Positions 6,475-11,602 of a stretch of DNA of 11,602 nt are shown here, in pieces. Origin of the DNA: Candidatus Heimdallarchaeota archaeon (GTDB lineage Archaea > Asgardarchaeota > Heimdallarchaeia > Hodarchaeales > LC-3); the NCBI GenBank assembly GCA_027364495.1, contig DAHXPE010000070.1:1-11602 (forward strand), written 5' to 3'. The position numbers and the translations under genes were made by a program. Below the pieces are notes generated by a model. The model was not told the DNA's origin and did no database searches. It worked only from the letters and a program-made list of their open reading frames with translations. Positions within the stretch are counted from its first letter, which is position 1; every line of letters begins with the position of its first letter.

Positions 6475-7314
6475 TTATACTGATAGGAATATAATTACCA
6501 ACAAAGACAATACTAACCCTAACAATTGTATTTTTGTTATTTTTTCCTTCAAAACTAAGAATGCTAATAGTACAGTTACAACTGGACCCATTGAAAATAA
6601 TATAGACGCAATATCTATTCTTCCATATAAAGCTGAGAGAACGAAAAATATTGTGCTCATGGCATCTAATATTCCTGCCATAGCAATTATTATAATTGAT
6701 TTCCATGAGATTTTCTTAAATTTTCTATCAATGACTAGTATTGGTAAAACTATTGCCAAGGTGACGATTCGTGATACCATCAAAGGTAAAAAATAACTTG
6801 ATCTGGTACTTGCTTGGTCTAGTAAAATTAAAAATATTCCAAAAGCTACGCCAGCAATAATTCCAAATTGCACATTCTTATACATGTATATTTGCGTCTT
6901 TTTTGCATCTGCAACTAACCAAATAGCTGGTAATGAAAAGATAATAGCTACTGATTGTAATTCTGTGTAATATGGAGATATTATGAAATTATATAATATT
7001 GGAATAATTGGGGTTACAATAGCTGTTATTGGTGCTACAATTGACATATTACCATTAGCTAAACTGTAATAGAAGGTTACTAGAGCAATGCTAATAAATA
7101 CTCCTCCTTCTATTGAGATGATGATTTGTACAGTGGTTATAGTTTCAGAAAATATTGTTGCAGCAATAATAAGTAAAATAACCTCAGAAAATTGTGAGAT
7201 ACATAATACCATAAATAAATTTTGTTTTTTTGTAGCAACCCCTCCAGTGAAATCTGCTGTTCCGCAGATAATGCCAGCAAGGACTCCGAAAAATATAGTT
7301 ACAAAAATATTCAT
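6475..7314 (-). CDS. EamA/DMT-superfamily membrane permease
   Basis: A 279-residue integral membrane protein with about ten hydrophobic helices arranged as two repeats of roughly five, the architecture of drug/metabolite transporters with two EamA domains. Each half ends in a helix followed by a charged residue, as in LAFLVLKEKITKIQLLG near the C-terminus, where the KEK-type motif before the last helix is typical of EamA. The N-terminal half contains the glycine-rich GTADFTGGVATKK. Substrates in this superfamily range from amino acids to sugars and cannot be inferred here. The start is ATG at 7314; no strong Shine-Dalgarno is present. A palindrome and T8 run at 7386-7408 separate it from the small cysteine-rich gene upstream, so it probably has its own promoter, perhaps the ATTTATTTATTTATT stretch near 7347-7362. 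Confidence 0.88.
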   Translation of the reverse strand: MNIFVTIFFGVLAGIICGTADFTGGVATKKQNLFMVLCISQFSEVILLIIAATIFSETITTVQIIISIEGGVFISIALVTFYYSLANGNMSIVAPITAIVTPIIPILYNFIISPYYTELQSVAIIFSLPAIWLVADAKKTQIYMYKNVQFGIIAGVAFGIFLILLDQASTRSSYFLPLMVSRIVTLAIVLPILVIDRKFKKISWKSIIIIAMAGILDAMSTIFFVLSALYGRIDIASILFSMGPVVTVLLAFLVLKEKITKIQLLGLVLSLLVIIFLSV

Positions 7315-7385
7315 TCAAAATTACCAATATTTAATGATAATTATCTACAAATAAATAAATAAATGGATCTTTCTTTCTTAAAAAG

Positions 7386-7408
7386 AAAAAAAATTAAAAT
7401 TTTAATTT
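7386..7408 (-). terminator. 18-bp perfect palindrome plus T8, terminator after the cysteine-rich small gene
   Basis: AAATTAAAATTTTAATTT (7391-7408) is a complete palindrome, and in the minus-strand transcript it runs into eight T (7393-7386). It lies about 95 nt past the stop of the 21-residue gene and before the EamA permease start, so it would end the short transcript. It is AT-only, so the hairpin itself would be weak; the T-run is the stronger signal. Confidence 0.4.
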
Positions 7409-7503
7409 GATATTTTTTAAATCATGCAATATTACTAATAAAGTAAGTTTACATATTCATTATGCGAACTCAGATGAAATTAGAGTATTTTTTATGATAG
7501 CTA

Positions 7504-7569
7504 TTATTCATCAAGGTCACATGGGCATGGGCACCATGGGCAACAGCAAGCGCATTCGCAATCTGCCAT
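7504..7569 (-). CDS. 21-residue cysteine-rich small protein, metallothionein-like
   Basis: A very short gene starting with ATG at 7569 and ending with TAA at 7504-7506. Eight of its 21 residues are cysteine, packed as CECACCCPWCPCPC (residues 4-17), between an M-A-D start and an acidic end (DLDE). It has the best ribosome binding site in the window, GAGGTGAT at 7575-7582, about 6 nt before the ATG. A TATA box at about 7602-7615 would place the transcript start near 7583, leaving a ~14-nt leader just long enough to carry that site. The coding part is markedly richer in G+C than its surroundings. Cys-X-Cys clusters are typical of metallothioneins and other soft-metal or thiol-redox peptides; a ribosomal peptide precursor is an alternative, although no maturation genes are nearby. 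The divergent regulator also has a cysteine-rich tail. No named family is recognised. Confidence 0.72.
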   Translation of the reverse strand: MADCECACCCPWCPCPCDLDE

Positions 7570-7574
7570 TTTAA

Positions 7575-7582
7575 ATCACCTC
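7575..7582 (-). promoter_or_regulatory. Full-length Shine-Dalgarno of the 21-residue gene
   Basis: GAGGTGAT on the minus strand, fully complementary to the AUCACCUC at the 3' end of archaeal 16S rRNA, ends about 5 nt before the ATG at 7569. It decides the reality and start of this tiny gene, since an 8-base match with correct spacing is unlikely by chance in such AT-rich sequence. Confidence 0.75.
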
Positions 7583-7597
7583 ACAAATGATAACTTT

Positions 7598-7665
7598 ACG
7601 AAAGTATTTATACTTACCAAAGGATAGTAAGAAAGCAAGTATCCAATAAGAAAGTAATCAAGTAT
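7598..7665. promoter_or_regulatory. Shared divergent promoter/operator with AAGTAT half-sites
   Basis: The 94-bp gap between the cysteine-rich gene and the HxlR-type gene contains one TATA element usable in both directions. It is embedded in an inverted repeat AAGTAT-TT-ATACTT (7602-7615), preceded on the plus strand by a BRE-like CGAAAG (7599-7604). Further AAGTAT copies occur at 7637-7642 and 7660-7665, the last overlapping the regulator's start codon, and a CTTAC/GTAAG inverted pair spans 7613-7631. An HxlR-type dimer bound at 7602-7615 would block transcription of both genes. The repeats are seen directly; the binding is inference. Confidence 0.5.
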
Positions 7666-8038
7666 GAGCCAAACACATATGTGTTATTGTCCAACAGGTG
7701 GTATAATTGATATTATATCCAGGAAATGGACTTTGTGTGTTATTAATGCACTGAGTAATCATGGAAAACTGCGTTTTACTGAATTAATCGGGGAGTTAAG
7801 AATTATTAGTCCCAAAACATTAACTAAAACATTAAAAGAACTTGAAAAGTTAGAGTTGGTGACCAGAGAAACCTTTAATTCCATCCCTCCTAAAGTTGAA
7901 TATGCATTGAGTCCGAAAGGTATTGAATTGCGTGAAGTTATTTATCCTTTCCTATCATGGATAGCACTGCAAACCCCGACTAAAGACCTTTCGTGTTGTA
8001 CATGTTCTTGTATTTCGTGCAGTAAAACCTTTCAATAA
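7664..8038 (+). CDS. HxlR/DUF24-type winged-helix regulator with cysteine-rich C-terminal tail
   Basis: A 124-residue regulator of the HxlR (MarR/DUF24) family. The N-terminus has the family's Cys-Pro just before the first helix (CYCPTGG, 7-13), the hallmark ISRKWTLCVINAL (18-30), the recognition region LRIISPKTLTKTLKELEKLELV (45-66), and the wing around VEYALSPKG (78-86). In studied members such as YodB and HypR, the cysteine near the N-terminus senses oxidants, quinones or aldehydes; Cys9 is in that place, with an extra Cys7. Unusually the protein continues past the normal end with SCCTCSCISCS (110-120), five cysteines within nine residues, eight in the whole protein. This tail resembles the divergent 21-residue protein and could bind a metal. 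The start is the ATG at 7664, without a strong Shine-Dalgarno. Confidence 0.88.
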   Translation: MSQTHMCYCPTGGIIDIISRKWTLCVINALSNHGKLRFTELIGELRIISPKTLTKTLKELEKLELVTRETFNSIPPKVEYALSPKGIELREVIYPFLSWIALQTPTKDLSCCTCSCISCSKTFQ

Positions 8039-8050
8039 GTTGATACCTAT

Positions 8051-8066
8051 CGTTTTTAATTTTTCA
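8051..8066 (+). terminator. T-rich terminator between convergent genes
   Basis: Two T5 runs (8053-8057, 8060-8064) lie about 15 nt past the HxlR-type gene stop, in the 33-nt gap before the end of the oppositely oriented gene. Such T-tracts without a hairpin are enough for archaeal RNA polymerase. Confidence 0.35.
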
Positions 8067-8071
8067 AATTT

Positions 8072-8644
8072 TCAATGCATGGCATTTTCATAGTTTTTTG
8101 CGTTTTTCTTGGTATATTTTATTCTTCTTGACTTGTATAGTTTATGCATCATACTTGATTCCGCTTTTAATTTTAATCTTATAGATCTTTTTGTTCTTGT
8201 CTTTACGTAATTGTTAATGAATACTAAGAGAATTAGTACGATCAAACCTCCGAGTAGTATTCCATTTAATTCTAGTATAGTATTCAAGGAAGACGATATA
8301 TCTTTAGTTTGAAACATTACAGCATTTGTTATTATGAATATGAGAACAAAAACTATCAATATGAGTTTATAATAAAGTGAACCAGCTTTTTCTGGTCTCA
8401 CTGTTATTTCCATGTTACTCATACATTTAGGACAGACGATTTTTCTTATATAGCTTTGTTTTTCATATTCAGGAAGCTCCAGTGGGAATATATTTATCGA
8501 TCTTACTCTCGCTCTTTTCATCGTTGGTTTGAATCTATTTTTTTTTGCCACACATGCTATCCTACAATCAAGAAGATTTTTTGGCTTCCCAGTTGGTTTA
8601 TTTCTTCTTTTCTGTTCGTTTTCTGATTTATCTATGGTTGCCAT
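8072..8644 (-). CDS. Basic two-TM protein with paired-cysteine motifs, function unknown
   Basis: A 190-residue protein not recognised as a known family. The N-terminal ~65 residues are strongly basic and include DCRIAC (Cys27, Cys31); CPKC follows at 71-74, so four cysteines could form a zinc site before the membrane. Two hydrophobic helices lie at about 92-111 and 127-147, separated by a short polar loop, and the C-terminal ~43 residues are again very basic (KTRTKRSIRLKLK and KSRRIKYTKKNAK). This predicts a hairpin membrane anchor with both tails on the cytoplasmic, nucleic-acid-facing side. The ATG at 8644 directly follows an A-run, with no Shine-Dalgarno. A good TATA box ATATTTAAAT (8685-8694) with upstream GAAAA supports a short leader. 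Repeats flank this promoter. Confidence 0.7.
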   Translation of the reverse strand: MATIDKSENEQKRRNKPTGKPKNLLDCRIACVAKKNRFKPTMKRARVRSINIFPLELPEYEKQSYIRKIVCPKCMSNMEITVRPEKAGSLYYKLILIVFVLIFIITNAVMFQTKDISSSLNTILELNGILLGGLIVLILLVFINNYVKTRTKRSIRLKLKAESSMMHKLYKSRRIKYTKKNAKNYENAMH

Positions 8645-8651
8645 TTTTTTT

Positions 8652-8720
8652 TCACAGCGTGATAGCTAGGTTCTACAAAATTCCATTTAAATATTTTTCT
8701 TTGTTTTTATGTCACAGCGT
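8652..8720 (-). promoter_or_regulatory. Promoter of the two-TM protein gene flanked by TCACAGCGT direct repeats
   Basis: The 9-mer TCACAGCGT occurs at 8652-8660 and again at 8712-8720, exactly 60 bp apart, on either side of the TATA box ATATTTAAAT (8685-8694, minus strand). In the gene's direction one copy lies upstream of the TATA/BRE and one near the transcript start. The copies stand out as G+C-richer than their surroundings. They could be sites for an unknown regulator. Confidence 0.42.
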
Positions 8721-8818
8721 TTTTGTTTAAGACCTGGAAGTTTTCTTTTTAGAAATTACAATCATAGGAATTGAGTTTCTTGGTTTTTTCGATTTTTAGT
8801 ACTCTTTAATTCTTAATG

Positions 8819-9046
8819 TTATTTTTTACTCATTATCTCGTCAAATGCAGCTATTAAATTATCTATTTGATCGTCTTCTAAGGTATTTATGAAATCTACT
8901 AGCTTTTTTATCATTGTTCCTTCTGTTATTGTAAATTTTCCACCAATTGCATTCAGTATTTTCACAATGTCCTTTGGATTCAACGCATCAAATAGTTCAA
9001 AAAAGTCAATATCAATGTCTTTTATTTCCTCGTCATCAGAATTCAT
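8819..9046 (-). CDS. Small acidic protein, function unknown
   Basis: A 75-residue, strongly acidic protein: the first 20 residues contain ten Asp/Glu (SDDEEIKDIDID and on). The rest is predicted helical: ALNPKDIVKILNAIGGK, then TEGTMIKKLVDFINTL, then EDDQIDNLIAAFDEIMS. There are no cysteines, membrane segments or catalytic motifs. Charge and helix pattern would suit a protein-protein adaptor, but I recognise no family. The start is ATG at 9046 with AGGAAT about 9 nt upstream, and AT-rich TATA-like sequence near 9073-9090. It lies between the MFS gene upstream and the two-TM protein gene downstream, all on the minus strand, but the 174-nt gap to the latter includes a separate promoter. The regular amphipathic helices and the Shine-Dalgarno support a real gene. 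Confidence 0.62.
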   Translation of the reverse strand: MNSDDEEIKDIDIDFFELFDALNPKDIVKILNAIGGKFTITEGTMIKKLVDFINTLEDDQIDNLIAAFDEIMSKK

Positions 9047-9157
9047 AAGTTTTTATTCCTAATGTCAATTTCCTATTTATTTTATTTTATTGTTAAAATT
9101 TCCATTATCAGTATGGTCGATTATCTAATTAGCAGTAATTAATTTGCCAATTTATTG

Positions 9158-9174
9158 AATGATTAAAAATCATT
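9158..9174. repeat. Inverted repeat AATGATT-AAA-AATCATT
   Basis: Perfect 7-bp arms with a 3-nt loop, 50 nt past the MFS transporter stop (minus strand) and about 110 nt before the small acidic protein gene. It could terminate the MFS transcript, though no T-run follows it in that direction, or serve as an operator for the next gene. Confidence 0.35.
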
Positions 9175-9223
9175 TTGAATGTTCAGGTTTTCCTTTTGGG
9201 ACAATTCTTTTCTTAATCAGAAA

Positions 9224-10528
9224 TTAAATGCGGTTAGCTTTTTCAGAAATTTTTCCGGATGCATGAATTAATAATACTATTGCAGGAATAGCTGGAAGAA
9301 TGAGAATTATCCATATTATCAGAGGATCTTTAAAATATTCTAGTATTAAGCCACCAATAAAGGTTGAGAACATCCATCCTGCACTCATAAAAGACTGAAA
9401 CGCTCCATTATAATTACCTATGTCTGATCGCGGTGCAAGATTTGATGGAAGTGTTGCTAATGGTATAGAAAGTAAATTTTCTCCGATTGTTGCCACTATT
9501 GTTGTTAATAAAAACATCCATAAAGGAATAAGCATATATTTACCAGAAATTCCTATAGCAACGAATGCAACGCAATAACATAACAATCCTGCTATTCCAA
9601 TTGTTGTATGATGCTGATTTATAACTGAATTAGTAATATAGGTTTGACCGAATACCACGACAATTGCATTAATTGCAACCGCAAAACCTATTATTGAATA
9701 AGCTAATTCAAGTTTAGTATTACCAAATAATTGAAATGTCACGCCCCATTGTCCCCCTACAAGAGAAGCCAGTGCAAATCCAATAGTTATTTCTAGGAAG
9801 ACCATATCAGATGTCATGGATTGTAAGCTATGTTTAATTGAACTAGCTCCCTTAGATAGATTTGCAGAAACTGGATTTGATGAACTATCAACTATATTAT
9901 TTGGTTTGGATATGAGATTCTCTCCTTTAAGAATCCTATCATACGGGGAGAGTGGTAATGAAAAAACAACTATGATTGTCGATAATCCAATTAAAAACGA
10001 ACATAACAAAGTTACAACCGGGAAGCCTATTATACCAACGAGAATCCCTCCTGATCCTACTCCAACCGCAGCTCCTACATTATATCCTACTCGTATATAG
10101 GTGAATCCTTTAGTTCGTTCTGAGCCCTCTGTGATATCTGCAACATACGCTGAATTAGGCGGTCCACCAAAAAAGTCAAAAAACAAGCTTATTAATGCAG
10201 CAATTGAAACAAACATTAGAGATTTGATTTCCATACTATAAGCTAATAAAAAAAATCCAATAAATTCGCCAACTAAACAAAGCAATAACAATCGTTTACG
10301 ACCAAGCCGATCAGATATTAAACCAGCGACAGGAGACAAAACAACCCCCGGAAGACCCAATAAAAAAATAAGAGTCCCAACCTGGGCATAGGATAGTTTT
10401 AGGATGTTTAGCAAATATAAGGATAAAAAAGATGAGATCATTAATAGTCCGAACCCCCTTAATCCAGATATTATACCAAGGAGTTTTATTTCCCTTTTTA
10501 CTGTGACTTCAGGCTTCGATACATGCAA
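9224..10528 (-). CDS. Major facilitator superfamily transporter
   Basis: A 434-residue permease with about twelve hydrophobic helices in two bundles of six. The diagnostic MFS motif A, GLISDRLGRKR (69-79), lies in the loop between helices 2 and 3. A polar loop of about 45 residues (roughly 195-240, rich in Ser/Asn) separates the halves, as usual for this fold. The pattern resembles drug-efflux-type MFS proteins, but the substrate cannot be deduced. The start is a TTG at 10528: no in-frame ATG lies before the first helix, and an in-frame stop precedes it by six codons. A TATAAA box at 10553-10558 lies about 27 nt upstream, so the transcript would begin at or next to the start codon (leaderless). 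No partner gene is fused or overlapping. Confidence 0.88.
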   Translation of the reverse strand: MHVSKPEVTVKREIKLLGIISGLRGFGLLMISSFLSLYLLNILKLSYAQVGTLIFLLGLPGVVLSPVAGLISDRLGRKRLLLLCLVGEFIGFFLLAYSMEIKSLMFVSIAALISLFFDFFGGPPNSAYVADITEGSERTKGFTYIRVGYNVGAAVGVGSGGILVGIIGFPVVTLLCSFLIGLSTIIVVFSLPLSPYDRILKGENLISKPNNIVDSSSNPVSANLSKGASSIKHSLQSMTSDMVFLEITIGFALASLVGGQWGVTFQLFGNTKLELAYSIIGFAVAINAIVVVFGQTYITNSVINQHHTTIGIAGLLCYCVAFVAIGISGKYMLIPLWMFLLTTIVATIGENLLSIPLATLPSNLAPRSDIGNYNGAFQSFMSAGWMFSTFIGGLILEYFKDPLIIWIILILPAIPAIVLLIHASGKISEKANRI

Positions 10529-10552
10529 TAAAAGTACAATCCTTTAATTATC

Positions 10553-10562
10553 TTTATATTAA
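10553..10562 (-). promoter_or_regulatory. TATA box of the MFS transporter, leaderless spacing
   Basis: TTAATATAAA on the minus strand (core TATAAA, 10553-10558) is centred about 27 nt from the TTG start. That is the normal archaeal TATA-to-transcript-start distance, so a leaderless mRNA is expected. Confidence 0.45.
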
Positions 10563-10939
10563 GTATTTTTTGAATTTTAATTTGTTTATCTATTTTCAGG
10601 ATCTTTTGAGTCAATTATTTCTTTTATTTCAATTTAGTTTAAAAAATAACCATTTTGATATAATTTTTGAACAAACAAGAAATTGTAGATTTTTTTTTTT
10701 TAAAACAAGTGCTTCAGTGCTTTATTATTTAGCTTTTCGAGGCATTTCAACGAGAAAAATTGAGTTTTTGTTACTTTAAAAAGGAATTTTTCGTTGTACA
10801 TCCTGAAGAAAGAATTTTTTTATTCCTTCAATCGGATAAATAAAAATTTATAGGAAGGAAGGAAGTACCCTATTAGATTTTAAAAAATATTTTCATTTAC
10901 TTTTCACTACTTTTCAGTATCATCAAGGTCTTTTTCGGA
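10559..10939. other. Non-coding AT-rich stretch with imperfect stem-loop
   Basis: No convincing gene is visible between the MFS promoter and the membrane protein start. A frame open at 10570-10779 is low-complexity and Phe/Leu-rich with no Shine-Dalgarno. The stretch holds a T12 run (10690-10701), an imperfect inverted repeat CAACG-AG-AAAAATT (10748-10761) against AATTTTTCGTTG (10785-10796) that could form a 12-bp stem, a GGAAGGAAGGAAG run (10854-10866), and a TATA-like AAAAAATATT near 10882-10891. Confidence 0.35.
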
Positions 10940-11602
10940 TTGACTTTCAATTTCTTAGCTCTATTCAGTCTCGGTTTACTTATTGTTTATTTTTCTTTAT
11001 TATTCTATCAACTTAAGCACCATTACAGGAATAAATATTATATTATAGTAACTTTTGCTCAAATGGGTTTTTTTTATTTATTTTTATCATTTATTATCCT
11101 TTATTCGCTTCCTAAAAACTTGCATTTTTTTATCCTTTCATCGTCTATTTTTTTACTTATCGTAATCCGATTAAGTCTTATTAGTGGTGTCTGTGGAATC
11201 TTTTTATGGCTTGTTCTAATGGAACTTTTGGAATTTGAATCGACGCTCATTATTACCAATGTTTTTTTCAAGCGCTTTTTGTACTTACTTTTGGGTTTAG
11301 ATATTGGCTATATTATAATTGATACTTCCTTTGCTTGGAATATTGATCATTATAGTATAGTATTTACAGATGTTAATGTCCAAAATTTAATCGTAGGAAC
11401 ATTTAGCCTTTTTATTATTGAATTAGTAATTTTTTTTGTTCAAAGAATTAAGCTATTCAAAAGTTTAGATCTTTATCCCGTAAACAACCAACCTTTCCAA
11501 CAGAAATTTATTGAATTTTACATTATTCCTTTGATTGTAGCTTTTATTACTGGCTTGTTGTACATTTTTAATGATATAGGGAATTCAAATTTTGGATGGC
11601 TT
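10940..11602 (+). CDS. Multi-pass membrane protein, unrecognised, 3' end outside window
   Basis: The frame is open from a stop at 10874-10876 to the end of the window. The first plausible start is TTG at 10940, with AAGGTC about 10 nt upstream, giving 221 residues so far. Hydrophobic helices lie at about 4-24, 33-56, 62-78, 80-97, 112-128, 150-170 and 192-210, with short polar loops and positive residues (KHHYRNK 26-32, KR 111-112, QRIKLFK 168-174) at helix ends. A seven-helix sensor-like N-terminal domain, as found ahead of histidine kinase or diguanylate cyclase modules, is possible, but nothing downstream is visible to confirm it. The codons preceding 10940 also encode hydrophobic residues but contain no start. 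There is no family assignment. T-richness makes spurious open frames likelier here, but the regular helix spacing supports a real gene. Confidence 0.68.
   Translation, partial: MTFNFLALFSLGLLIVYFSLLFYQLKHHYRNKYYIIVTFAQMGFFYLFLSFIILYSLPKNLHFFILSSSIFLLIVIRLSLISGVCGIFLWLVLMELLEFESTLIITNVFFKRFLYLLLGLDIGYIIIDTSFAWNIDHYSIVFTDVNVQNLIVGTFSLFIIELVIFFVQRIKLFKSLDLYPVNNQPFQQKFIEFYIIPLIVAFITGLLYIFNDIGNSNFGWL

Noticed and set aside
6464..6796. 110-codon plus-strand and 106-codon minus-strand frames over the permease gene
   Set aside because: Both overlap the EamA permease, whose helix pattern is clear; their Asn/Ile/Ser-rich composition is what AT-rich shadows give.
7504..7569. The cysteine-rich peptide as a ribosomally made modified-peptide precursor
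   Set aside because: No radical SAM, cyclase, protease or dedicated exporter gene adjoins it, and there is no leader peptide; the EamA permease is separated by a terminator. Kept only as a minor alternative.
9816..10100. 94-codon open frame on the plus strand inside the MFS transporter
   Set aside because: Antisense shadow: the opposite strand has a complete twelve-helix transporter with motif A, and this frame has no ribosome binding site or recognisable motif.
10570..10779. 69-codon frame on the plus strand after the MFS promoter
   Set aside because: Phe/Leu-rich low complexity from T-runs, no Shine-Dalgarno or promoter spacing, no motif; left as non-coding.
1..11602. CRISPR array, tRNA, rRNA or insertion sequence
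   Set aside because: No regularly spaced repeats, cloverleaf with a T-arm, rRNA-like conserved core or transposase frame was seen on either strand.

Overview
The window is strongly AT-rich and reads as archaeal. Genes are preceded by BRE/TATA-like boxes about 25-28 nt from likely transcript starts. The best ribosome binding site (GAGGTGAT at 7575-7582, minus strand) is fully complementary to the archaeal 16S 3' tail. Several genes start at TTG or look leaderless. The K/N/I/E-rich proteins and mix of defence, stress and transport genes would fit an Asgard (Lokiarchaeia-like) or another AT-rich archaeal lineage, but no marker gene fixes the taxon.

1-2342 (plus strand) is the tail of a DNA phosphorothioation (Dnd) defence operon: the C-terminal part of the DndD ATPase, a small protein of the dnd-associated protein 4 type, and an SF2 DEAH helicase of the kind linked to dnd restriction. 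The upstream core (dndC, dndE and so on) would lie before the window. 2343-4850 is a gene graveyard. Decayed gene remnants, recognised as coding-like stretches broken by frameshifts and stops, lie on both strands around one intact vapB-vapC toxin-antitoxin pair (minus strand).

4853-6232 (minus strand) is a compact stress-type cassette: a DHFR/RibD-C family reductase, an ArsR-type repressor and an AHSA1/SRPBCC protein, with a palindrome between the first two genes and an 11-nt overlap between the last two. 6475-7314 (minus strand) is an EamA/DMT permease with a hairpin-plus-T-run terminator.

7504-8038 is the most striking locus. A 21-residue protein with eight cysteines, preceded by a perfect Shine-Dalgarno sequence and absent from ordinary ORF calls, is divergent from an HxlR-type regulator that carries its own cysteine-rich C-terminal tail. 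They share a short intergenic region with a palindrome over the TATA box and repeated AAGTAT half-sites. I infer a small metal- or thiol-responsive circuit.

8072-10528 (minus strand) holds a two-TM protein with two cysteine pairs, whose promoter is flanked by 9-bp repeats, a small acidic protein, and an MFS transporter. 10940-11602 (plus strand) begins an unrecognised multi-pass membrane protein that runs off the end. I saw no tRNA, rRNA, CRISPR array or insertion sequence.
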